Assembly (NCBI GenBank): GCA_964626905.1
Contig: CAZVHA010000002.1
Span: forward strand, 201,776-265,775
DNA: 64,000 bases
Direction: 5' to 3'
From: REEB52 sp964626905
GTDB lineage: Bacteria; Chlamydiota; Chlamydiia; Chlamydiales; SM23-39
In this document: positions 25,309 to 32,612 of the stretch, one piece after another
Numbering within the stretch: the first letter of the stretch is position 1
How the letters are laid out: the number at the start of each line of letters is the position of its first letter
The notes under the pieces: generated by a model
What the model was told of the DNA's origin: nothing
Database searches by the model: none
The model's input: the letters and a program-made list of their open reading frames with translations, nothing else
Program-made: the position numbers and the translations under genes

Positions 25309-25902
25309 TTAATCGCTTTCTTCGGAAGAAGAGATAGCGGAAGCATCGCTTTCTTCGGAAGAAGAGAGGGCGGAAGGGGAAGAAGAAGACGTATCCTCTT
25401 CTTCGGAAGTTGTTTCAGCTGGGCTCAATGCCATTGGATCTTCTGTCTGATTTTCTCGATGCGGACAGAGCCAACTTCTGATAGGCGTAACCAACTCACG
25501 AACCTTCCCAGCAATGCGCTCACCATAATGCCATTGAATGGATCCGGCTAGAACACCAGGGATAATTCCGGCGACTACAGGCAAGGTGTTCATTAAATGC
25601 CCATCACTCAACGTCCCTAGTAAAAAGGTATATAAACAAGACGTGAGTATTCCATAACTAGCGGCGGAGTGCAGTTTTTTAGCAAGACGTTTCCAATCGA
25701 CCCGCCTTAAGCGGAGAGCCAATGTCCTATTTGGCCTAGGAGGAATAGGGATTACGACATCAGGGAGGGCAACAGGGAGAGCTCTCTCTATTATTGAACC
25801 ATATCCAACTTGTCCTTGCCCATGGGCCAACAGCCTTAATCTCTCGTGGTCCTCCTGAGGGAGGGAATTGGTGATATTGGGATTAATCATAATTGTAACC
25901 AT
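25309..25902 (-). CDS. Inc-like membrane protein with acidic serine repeats
   Basis: A protein of about 197 residues, not assignable to a family. Its centre holds two hydrophobic stretches separated by a short turn (YGILTSCLYTFLLGTL and LPVVAGIIPGVLAGSI, about residues 90-127). This bilobed pattern is the usual marker of chlamydial inclusion-membrane (Inc) proteins. The C-terminus is a low-complexity Ser/Glu/Asp tail with SSEESD repeated. It has no cleavable signal peptide, as expected for type III secretion. The start is uncertain (ATG 25902 or 25890, GTG 25917); none has a good Shine-Dalgarno. The Inc assignment is inference from topology only. Confidence 0.6.
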   Translation of the reverse strand: MVTIMINPNITNSLPQEDHERLRLLAHGQGQVGYGSIIERALPVALPDVVIPIPPRPNRTLALRLRRVDWKRLAKKLHSAASYGILTSCLYTFLLGTLSDGHLMNTLPVVAGIIPGVLAGSIQWHYGERIAGKVRELVTPIRSWLCPHRENQTEDPMALSPAETTSEEEDTSSSSPSALSSSEESDASAISSSEESD

Positions 25903-25983
25903 TTTTTGTTGTTTCACTAATTATATAGAAATTAATTTTTTAATTAAATGTTATGTTTCACGAAACTATACCGATTTGCGGGT

Positions 25984-26170
25984 GTGTTGCATAACCCCCC
26001 ATCCACGTTTTTGTGTAGTGAAGACAGTATCAACGGTAAGAACGATGTAACGATATGAACGATAGTGCATTACAAAATATTTTTATCGTTTACATCGTTA
26101 TATCGTTCCACCGTTTTTTTGGATAGTTGGGAGAAGGTCGTCTCTATGAGCAACAGGGGTTATGCAACAC
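25984..26170. repeat. Palindromic element with six symmetric AACGAT half-sites
   Basis: A 15-bp perfect terminal inverted repeat (GTGTTGCATAACCCC, 25984-25998, against 26156-26170) encloses three AACGAT boxes (26041, 26049, 26058) and three ATCGTT boxes (26085, 26094, 26102) mirrored exactly about position 26074. It ends 23 bp beyond the zntA stop. No gene is seen between 25918 and 26193. Confidence 0.7.
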
Positions 26171-26193
26171 CCCCCCCCGATTTGCCTAATGTG

Positions 26194-28077
26194 TCAGTAA
26201 TCCCTAAAAAGCCTTAGGCTATTTAGGCCGACGAGAACCGTCCCCCCCTCGTGGAGAATCACCGCAAGCCACAGAGGGACCCATCCCAGAAGGGCGGGAG
26301 TGGTGGCGAAAACGATGACGCAAAGGGCAAGGGTCAAGTTTTGTTTCACGATGTTCCTGGTCTGTTTCGATTTGTTGAAGAGCCAATCGAGGAGGTGCAG
26401 ATCGTCATTGAGAAACACCACATCCGATGCGTCAATGGCGCTTGCGCTCCCAATTTTCCCCATTGAAATCCCCACTGTGGCTCTCGCAAGAGCAGGAGCA
26501 TCATTGATGCCGTCTCCGATCATGGCGAGGCCGAGCTGTTCAGATAGTTTTGCCACTTTGTCGAGTTTATCTTCGGGCTTTAAGTTGGCATAAAATTCAT
26601 CAATGCCCAGCTCTTTTGCGATTTTGGACGCAATCTCCATGTGATCCCCTGTCAACATGATGGAGCGCAAAGGGAGCTTTTTCAAAAGTTCTGGAATTTT
26701 TTTTCGGATCTCGTCGGCAAATCGGAAAAAGTAGCTTTTTTCCCCATACAAAAAGGAGGTAAAAACCCCCTCTTTTTCCGTTTGGATCCCAAGCCAACTG
26801 GGCTTTCCAATCGCCGCTCTTTTCCCTTCAAAAACAGCTTCGACGCCAAGACCTGGCGCCACTTTGAACGACGCAACCTGAGCAGGGCTCACCCCTTGAG
26901 ATCGGGCATAGCGGCAAATGGCCGACGCGATTGGATGGGTCACCTGCCTTTCAAGGCCATAGGCAACGGCGAGCGCGTCTTTGGGAACATCTGTTTCGAC
27001 GCATTCGAGATTGCCCGTTGTGAGTGTTCCCGTTTTGTCAAAGGCCACCACTTCGCAGCTCGCCAAAGCATCGAGAGTGATCCCCCCCTTGAGCAAGATC
27101 CCTTTGCGCGCAGACGCGCTAATTGCACTTAAATAGGCGGTCGGCGTCGCAATGATGAGCGCGCAAGGAGAGGCGGCGATGAGAAAAGCGAGCGCCCGAT
27201 AGAGTGACCCCTCATGGCCAAAATAGCTCATATTCCACACAAAAGGGAAAAAAATGGCAAAGAGAAAGGTGAGTGAAATGATTGTGGTTGCATACGATTT
27301 TCCAAATCGGTCAAGCCATTGTTGCAATTTCGGCTTTGCAGCGCTTGCCTCCGTAATCAATTGGACAATTTTTGCCAAAGTTGAATTGGAACTCGTCCGA
27401 TCGACTTGAATGACGAGGGCCGATTCCAAATTCCTAGATCCCGCTGCAACCCCATCTCCCACCGTTTTAAAGACGGGGGCACTCTCTCCCGTCAAATGGA
27501 CGAGATTCAAAGAAGAGCTCCCCTCAACGACTTTGCCGTCGAGCGGCACGATCTCTCCATGCTTCACAAGGACCTTTTCCCCCACTTGGATCTCTCTAAC
27601 CGACTTCTCATATTCAATGCCCTCAGAATCGATCAAATGGGCAAATTTGGGGGCAATTTCATTCAAATGGGAAAGGGCGCTTTTCGCCTTATTCGTCACG
27701 CTCTCTTCCATCCCGTGAGATAGATCAAAAAGGACGAGGAGAAGCGCCCCCTCAAGCCCACTATCGATCGCAAGGGCCAAAAAGGCGGCCGACGTCATGA
27801 GCACATCGATGTTGATCTCAAAATTTTTTAAATCGTTCAAAGAGGCGATGAGAGCGGGGATGCCAGAGAGGAAATAGACAACGGAAAGGAAAAGAAAAGA
27901 CAAAGGGGGATTGAGAAAAGAGAAAATAAACGCGCAAAAGAGAAAACAGGCGGCGCTAAGAGCCCTTTTCATATGCAAGTGTTCTCCCCACTGTCGGGAA
28001 TTTTTTGTCAAAAATGGGCTGATCGCATCCTCGAGACCAGAGGAGAAAAACTCATCAAAAATATAAGGCGTTTTCAT
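26194..28077 (-). CDS. zntA: Heavy-metal P1B-type ATPase
   Basis: An ATP-driven exporter of a transition metal across the inner membrane. The 627 residues have no N-terminal metal-binding domain. The membrane motif is SPC (AASPCALIIATPTAYL), the phosphorylation site DKTGTLTTGNLE, the hinge MIGDGINDAPALA, and the last helix carries HEGGTVLVGLNSLRL. SPC plus HEGGT points to the P1B-4 group (Co/Fe/Zn) rather than CPC-type Cu or Zn pumps; the substrate is inferred. It is the last gene of serS-apeB-VIT-zntA, overlapping the VIT gene by 4 bp (ATGA). The match to CT727 next to CT728 and serS (CT729) supports common ancestry. Confidence 0.9.
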   Translation of the reverse strand: MKTPYIFDEFFSSGLEDAISPFLTKNSRQWGEHLHMKRALSAACFLFCAFIFSFLNPPLSFLFLSVVYFLSGIPALIASLNDLKNFEINIDVLMTSAAFLALAIDSGLEGALLLVLFDLSHGMEESVTNKAKSALSHLNEIAPKFAHLIDSEGIEYEKSVREIQVGEKVLVKHGEIVPLDGKVVEGSSSLNLVHLTGESAPVFKTVGDGVAAGSRNLESALVIQVDRTSSNSTLAKIVQLITEASAAKPKLQQWLDRFGKSYATTIISLTFLFAIFFPFVWNMSYFGHEGSLYRALAFLIAASPCALIIATPTAYLSAISASARKGILLKGGITLDALASCEVVAFDKTGTLTTGNLECVETDVPKDALAVAYGLERQVTHPIASAICRYARSQGVSPAQVASFKVAPGLGVEAVFEGKRAAIGKPSWLGIQTEKEGVFTSFLYGEKSYFFRFADEIRKKIPELLKKLPLRSIMLTGDHMEIASKIAKELGIDEFYANLKPEDKLDKVAKLSEQLGLAMIGDGINDAPALARATVGISMGKIGSASAIDASDVVFLNDDLHLLDWLFNKSKQTRNIVKQNLTLALCVIVFATTPALLGWVPLWLAVILHEGGTVLVGLNSLRLFRDY

Positions 28078-28796
28078 AACAACACTTTTGCGAGAAAATA
28101 GGCAGCACCCGTTGAGAGGCCCGCAATCGCTAAATTCCAGATAATCGAGGGGAGAATTTGCCCTTTTTCAAATTTCGCAACGAGAGCCGCAGCAACGATT
28201 ACGACCAAAAAGGCGCAAACGGGGGTGCCCCATGGAGGGAGCCAAAAAATGCCGACCGACACGATGAGCCCTGAGCAAAAAACGCCGACAAGAGCCCCGG
28301 CAGCCTGCTTGAGCGGATGCTCTTCCGATTCGAGATTGAGCCCCAGCTCCTCTTCCAACATCACTTGCAGCAAACGGTTGTCGTCGGCCATGAGCACTTC
28401 CACCGCTTCATCGAGGAGTTTTCCCGAAAATCCCTTCGCGCGGTAGAGCGCTCTTAGCTCCTCTTTTTCCTGAGGGCGGTGGTGTTCAATCTCGTAGCGC
28501 TCCTCCTCAATCAGCCGGTGGAGCCTATCCAACCTGCCCCAACCCAAAATGGCGCTGCGCCCCACTTTCCAAACGCCCAAAGCGATGAGGAAAATGAGCA
28601 TGAAAAAATGGGAGGGATGGCCCCCAAAAAGGGTCCATAAGAGCAGGAGCAAAAAAGCCCCCTCCTTGGCCGCATCTGCCCCAGCACTTAAGTGGCCCGG
28701 CATCTCCACCCCATGCACCTCAGAGGCCGCGATTTTCCCCTTGAGTCTCGCCTCTTTTAGATGGGAAAGAGGATCTTTTCCTTTAAAATGGTTCAC
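28074..28796 (-). CDS. VIT/CCC1-like membrane protein (CT728 position)
   Basis: A 240-residue membrane protein with about five hydrophobic segments and a soluble charged insert. The insert, YRAKGFSGKLLDEAVEVLMADDNRLLQVMLEEELGL (about residues 114-149), is the metal-binding helical domain typical of the VIT1/CCC1 family, which carries Fe or Mn. Pairing with a P1B-4 ATPase (ATGA overlap) suggests a joint role in iron, manganese or cobalt handling; this is inference. It sits where C. trachomatis has the uncharacterised CT728. It also overlaps apeB by 4 bp. Confidence 0.75.
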   Translation of the reverse strand: MNHFKGKDPLSHLKEARLKGKIAASEVHGVEMPGHLSAGADAAKEGAFLLLLLWTLFGGHPSHFFMLIFLIALGVWKVGRSAILGWGRLDRLHRLIEEERYEIEHHRPQEKEELRALYRAKGFSGKLLDEAVEVLMADDNRLLQVMLEEELGLNLESEEHPLKQAAGALVGVFCSGLIVSVGIFWLPPWGTPVCAFLVVIVAAALVAKFEKGQILPSIIWNLAIAGLSTGAAYFLAKVLL

Positions 28797-30067
28797 TCGA
28801 GCTCTCTCAATATCGGCTCGTTGAGCGCCGCTGTTAATAACTCGACCAATAAAAGCTCATCTTTTGCCGCAATTGTCTCCCGAATCGAGTGCATTGACCA
28901 ACACGCAATGCCTAAATCAAGCGTCGCAATTCCTGAACTTGCCCCCATCATCGCCCCCACCGTTCCCCCCGATGGAAGATCGGCGCGCGATGTGAACGTC
29001 TGAATCGGAATTTTTTTCTTTTCAGCTAGGTGGATGATCGGCGCAGCTGTCGCCCCCGTCGTCGCATAGCGCGCGCTAAATTTAATCGCAGGCCCCTTCC
29101 CCAAAATAGCCGCGTTTTGCACATCGTATTTTTCAGGGTAATTTGGATGATAGCCGTGCGTCACATCGCAAGAAAGGCAAAGCGAACGGCTCTTCATTCG
29201 GTAAAAGTCCTCTTTGTCCATCTGATAATTTTGGCAAATTCTCTCCAAAATCTCGCTCACAAAAACCGAGTCGGCCCCCTTGTGCGTTTTGGATCCAATC
29301 TCCTCGTGATCCCAAAAAATGGACATCTGTATCCGATCCTTCACCCCTTTCGATTGGAGCAGCGCAACTAAAGCGGCGTAGGCCGAGGTGAGATTGTCGA
29401 GTCGATAGGAGGCGATGAGCTCATTTTCAAACCCGACAAAGGCCCCTTTTTCCAAAGGGACCAAAAAAAGATCCGAACTGAGCACCTTTTGGAAAGGATG
29501 GTGCTTTTTAAGCCACGCTTCTAAGTGATTTTTTTGACTGTGAATCGAGGTGATCGCCCGCAAATGTTCCTCTTTCTGAAGGATAAGCCCTTTGTCGTTG
29601 ACCTCTCGATTCAAATGGATTGCAACACTCGGAATAATCACCGGGTAATCGTCCAAAAATACCGTTTTTGCCTCTAATTCTCCCCGTTGGTTAAGGACAA
29701 AAATCCTCCCAGCAATGGCCAGATCTCGATCGAGCCAACTGTACAAAAGAGGCGCGCCATAACTCTCCGTCCCCAGTCTTCCCACCCCCAAACTTTCCAT
29801 CTCGGGCTGCGGCTTAATTTTCAGCGCGGGACTATCGATGTGGCTCGCGAGCAAAACGGCGTGGCTCGGGTCATTTTTCGGGAGGCGAAATGCGCAGACA
29901 AGGGCCCCCTCTCGAGTGACAAAATACCCTTTGCCCGCCTCCAACTCCCACTTCTCCCCCTCTTTGAGCGGCGTAAAATCGCCCTCAGCCAAAAGAGTCT
30001 CAATCTGCTCAGCTGCATGATACGGAGTGGGGGAGCGGTCTAAAAAATTGATCAACGGCTCTAACAT
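28793..30067 (-). CDS. apeB: M18 family aminopeptidase
   Basis: A cytosolic zinc aminopeptidase that removes N-terminal acidic or other residues from peptides. The product has 424 residues, normal for the family. Metal-binding motifs are in order: ASHIDSPALKIKP (about residue 72-84), FWDHEEIGS with the catalytic Glu pair (about 256-264), and CDVTHGYHPNYPEKYD (about 293-308). I prefer ATG 30067 (Shine-Dalgarno AAAGG 9 bases before) to GTG 30076, which overlaps the serS stop. It interrupts the serS-CT728-zntA order known from Chlamydia, so it was probably gained or kept in this lineage. It overlaps the VIT gene by 4 bp. Confidence 0.88.
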   Translation of the reverse strand: MLEPLINFLDRSPTPYHAAEQIETLLAEGDFTPLKEGEKWELEAGKGYFVTREGALVCAFRLPKNDPSHAVLLASHIDSPALKIKPQPEMESLGVGRLGTESYGAPLLYSWLDRDLAIAGRIFVLNQRGELEAKTVFLDDYPVIIPSVAIHLNREVNDKGLILQKEEHLRAITSIHSQKNHLEAWLKKHHPFQKVLSSDLFLVPLEKGAFVGFENELIASYRLDNLTSAYAALVALLQSKGVKDRIQMSIFWDHEEIGSKTHKGADSVFVSEILERICQNYQMDKEDFYRMKSRSLCLSCDVTHGYHPNYPEKYDVQNAAILGKGPAIKFSARYATTGATAAPIIHLAEKKKIPIQTFTSRADLPSGGTVGAMMGASSGIATLDLGIACWSMHSIRETIAAKDELLLVELLTAALNEPILRELE

Positions 30068-30072
30068 CTTTT

Positions 30073-31350
30073 TCACCTTTGAATCCTCACAATCTCTTCT
30101 TCTAAATACTTGTGAAGCGCTTTTGGCACAAGGACAGAGCCGTCTTCTTGCTGATTGTTCTCGAGCAAAGCGACCATGAGCCTCGAGGTTGCAAGCCCAG
30201 AACCGTTCAACGTGTGGACAAAGTGGGGCTTATCTTGCCCACGCCGAAACCGCATCCGCGAGCGCCTCGCCTGAAAATCGGTGCAATGGGAGACCGATGA
30301 GACCTCATAGTAGCGATTTTGTCCTGGCAGCCACACCTCGATATCGACAGTTTTAGCCGCGGCAAAAGACATATCCCCCGTCGTGAGAAGCATGTTCCGA
30401 TAGTGGATGCCAAGCCCTTGTAAAATTTCCTCCGCGCTCAAAAGCATCTCCTCAAACATCTTTTCGCTCTCTTCAGGCGTTGTGATGCAAAACATCTCCA
30501 CTTTATTGAACTGGTGCATCCGGATGAGCCCCCGCTCTTGAGAGCCCGCAGCGCCCGCCTCCCTCCGAAAACAGGGAGTGTAGGCCGTATATTTTAAAGG
30601 CAATTGCCCCTCGTCTAAAATCTCATCAAAATGCATCCCATTGATCGATACCTCAGAAGTGGGAATTAAATAGAGGTGATAATCGGGATCAGAGATTTTA
30701 AAGAGCTGGTGTTCAAATTTGGGAAGTTGGCCCGATCCATACATGATTTCAGGGCGGACGAGGAGCGGCGGGATCACCTGAGTAAAGCCGTTTTTGCGGT
30801 GGGTGTCGAGCATGTAATTCAAAAGAGCCCATTCGAGCCTTGCCCCAAGACCCACATAAAGAGGCCACCCAGAGCCCGCTATTTTGGCGCCCCGGACAAA
30901 GTCAAATAGGTGGAGGTTTTCGTTGAGTTCCACATGATTTTTAAAGGGAAAGGAAAACTCCCTCATCTCCCCCCACGTCTTGATGCAGACGTTGTCTTTG
31001 GGGCTCGGCGATACAGGGATCTCATCCATCGGAATATTGGGCAAAACGGCAATCGAGCGCTCGAGCTCCTCTTCGACTTTGGCAATTTCGAGATCGCGCA
31101 CAGCAATTTTTTCACCAAGAGCGCCCATCTCATCCATCAGCGTGGAGACCTCCTCGCCTCGAGCTCGCTTTTGTCCGATCTCTTTGGAGGCGCTGTTTTT
31201 CTTCGATTTGAACTCTTCAACCTCCGTTTTCAAGGCCCGAAGCCGCTCATCGAGGGCTAGCGTATGAGATAGGGAGATCCCTTCCACTTTCGTTCTCAAT
31301 TTCGCTTCAATGGCTTGGGGATCTTTGCGCAGATTTTTTAAATCTAACAT
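30073..31350 (-). CDS. serS: Seryl-tRNA synthetase
   Basis: Charges tRNA-Ser with serine. The 425 residues have the N-terminal antiparallel coiled-coil arm (KTEVEEFKSKKNSASKEIGQ) that grips the long variable arm of tRNA-Ser, and a class II catalytic core with motif 2 (YTPCFRREAGAAGSQERGLIRMHQFNKVEMF) and motif 3 (NGSGLATSRLMVALLENNQ). The family start M-L-D-L-K-x-L-R fixes ATG 31350; the longer frame to 31473 is discarded. It is the first gene of the serS-apeB-VIT-zntA operon, divergent from the AT-hook gene. Confidence 0.97.
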   Translation of the reverse strand: MLDLKNLRKDPQAIEAKLRTKVEGISLSHTLALDERLRALKTEVEEFKSKKNSASKEIGQKRARGEEVSTLMDEMGALGEKIAVRDLEIAKVEEELERSIAVLPNIPMDEIPVSPSPKDNVCIKTWGEMREFSFPFKNHVELNENLHLFDFVRGAKIAGSGWPLYVGLGARLEWALLNYMLDTHRKNGFTQVIPPLLVRPEIMYGSGQLPKFEHQLFKISDPDYHLYLIPTSEVSINGMHFDEILDEGQLPLKYTAYTPCFRREAGAAGSQERGLIRMHQFNKVEMFCITTPEESEKMFEEMLLSAEEILQGLGIHYRNMLLTTGDMSFAAAKTVDIEVWLPGQNRYYEVSSVSHCTDFQARRSRMRFRRGQDKPHFVHTLNGSGLATSRLMVALLENNQQEDGSVLVPKALHKYLEEEIVRIQR

Positions 31351-31422
31351 AACAACTACCTTTTGCCTAAAAATATAGATCTCTCTTTGCCTTAAAGTCA
31401 AATTCCTGTTATCCTGATTTCC

Positions 31423-32565
31423 ATGAAATCGAGCCACCCGCAGGCAAAGAATCCGCTCATTCTTCGCTATCATCGCCTCATGGATGCCTTCGCCAAATCA
31501 GACGACGAAAGAGATTTTTACCTCGATCGAGTGGAGGGGTTTCTCATCTACGTCGACCTCGACAAGGGGCTCGAGGAGATCGGGGTGATCGACAAAGAGC
31601 TCTTCGAAAATAGAGAGCGCTACCTCCTTTTGCCCAAAATGACCTTCTATGAAATAAAAAAATTTATGGAGGGGTTTGTCCATGAAAAAGTGTACGACAT
31701 CGATACCAAGGAAAAGCTGCTCGATTTAATCGGGGCCAAAGAGGCGCGCGAAAATTTTCTCGAATTCATCTACGACCATCTCGCCGAACTCGAAAAGTGG
31801 CAACTCTACTATCAAGAGCGCTCCCGCATTCGGATCATCGAGTGGCTCCGGCAGTTCAATATCCACTTTGTTTTTGAAGAGGACTTAGAAGTCAGCAAGA
31901 GCACCGTAGAAAAATTGAAAAGGGCTCTTTTCGAAACCAAAGTCCCCAAAGACATTTCGAGTGCAAGAGAGCTCCTCATAGCAAAAGCAAAGACCTACTA
32001 CTCCAGCGAGGCGCTCAACCCGAGGCCCAAACGGGGAAGACCCCCCAAACAGGTGGCCAAAGTGGAGTTAGAACCGCAGATGAGCGTCGACATTTACACC
32101 CAAGTTCCCTCCTCTTGCCGCCCCTTCCTCTATATTCCCGATATCGCCACCGCGGCGTCGGTCACCTTCTCCTCCAAATTCGAAACCGAAGAGCACCTCC
32201 TCGCCTCACTCCGAGGGAGTCCTCGCCTCAAAGTCGACGAAAAACTCGAAGCCCTTTCGGCTAGACTCGAATCGCTGCGCCACCTCTCCAACCGATTGGC
32301 CGGCTCTGAAAAAATGTTGGGTGTGGAAAAAGGGAGAGGGCCGTTTCAGCCCTTCTTTAAGCCCAAATTCAAAGACACCAAGTCGATTGAAAAAATGCAC
32401 GAAGAGGAAGCCCCCAAAGTCGAGTCGGCAACCACAGGCATCTTGCCGAAAAAACGGGGCAGACCTCGCAAAGATGAGCAGGCTGAAGAGTTTGCTCCGC
32501 AAAAACGGCGCCGTTTTGCCATCAAAAAAGTGACTCAAATTAAAACTAGAAATCCAAAAAGTTAA
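31423..32565 (+). CDS. UPF0158-like protein with two AT-hook motifs
   Basis: The 380-residue protein begins with a domain (about residues 25-150, FYLDRVEGFLIYVDLDKG...) that I recall from the UPF0158 family found in chlamydiae (for example CT429); this is moderately certain. Two AT-hooks are plain: RPKRGRPPK (201-209) and PKKRGRPRK (342-350), each with the GRP core that binds the minor groove of AT-rich DNA. A further basic cluster, KRRRFAIKK, lies near the C-terminus. The likely role is DNA binding, either on the bacterial nucleoid or, if secreted, on host chromatin. There is no signal peptide. It is divergent from serS with 72 bp between them. Confidence 0.65.
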   Translation: MKSSHPQAKNPLILRYHRLMDAFAKSDDERDFYLDRVEGFLIYVDLDKGLEEIGVIDKELFENRERYLLLPKMTFYEIKKFMEGFVHEKVYDIDTKEKLLDLIGAKEARENFLEFIYDHLAELEKWQLYYQERSRIRIIEWLRQFNIHFVFEEDLEVSKSTVEKLKRALFETKVPKDISSARELLIAKAKTYYSSEALNPRPKRGRPPKQVAKVELEPQMSVDIYTQVPSSCRPFLYIPDIATAASVTFSSKFETEEHLLASLRGSPRLKVDEKLEALSARLESLRHLSNRLAGSEKMLGVEKGRGPFQPFFKPKFKDTKSIEKMHEEEAPKVESATTGILPKKRGRPRKDEQAEEFAPQKRRRFAIKKVTQIKTRNPKS

Positions 32566-32612
32566 ACAAAATTTTGATTATACAATAGTCTCTCGGATTT
32601 CGCTGGTGGGAA

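Noticed and set aside
25309..25440. Possible CRISPR-like repeats (TCTTCGGAAGAAGAG)
   Set aside because: They are Ser/Glu codon repeats in a coding sequence, with no spacers and no cas genes in the window.
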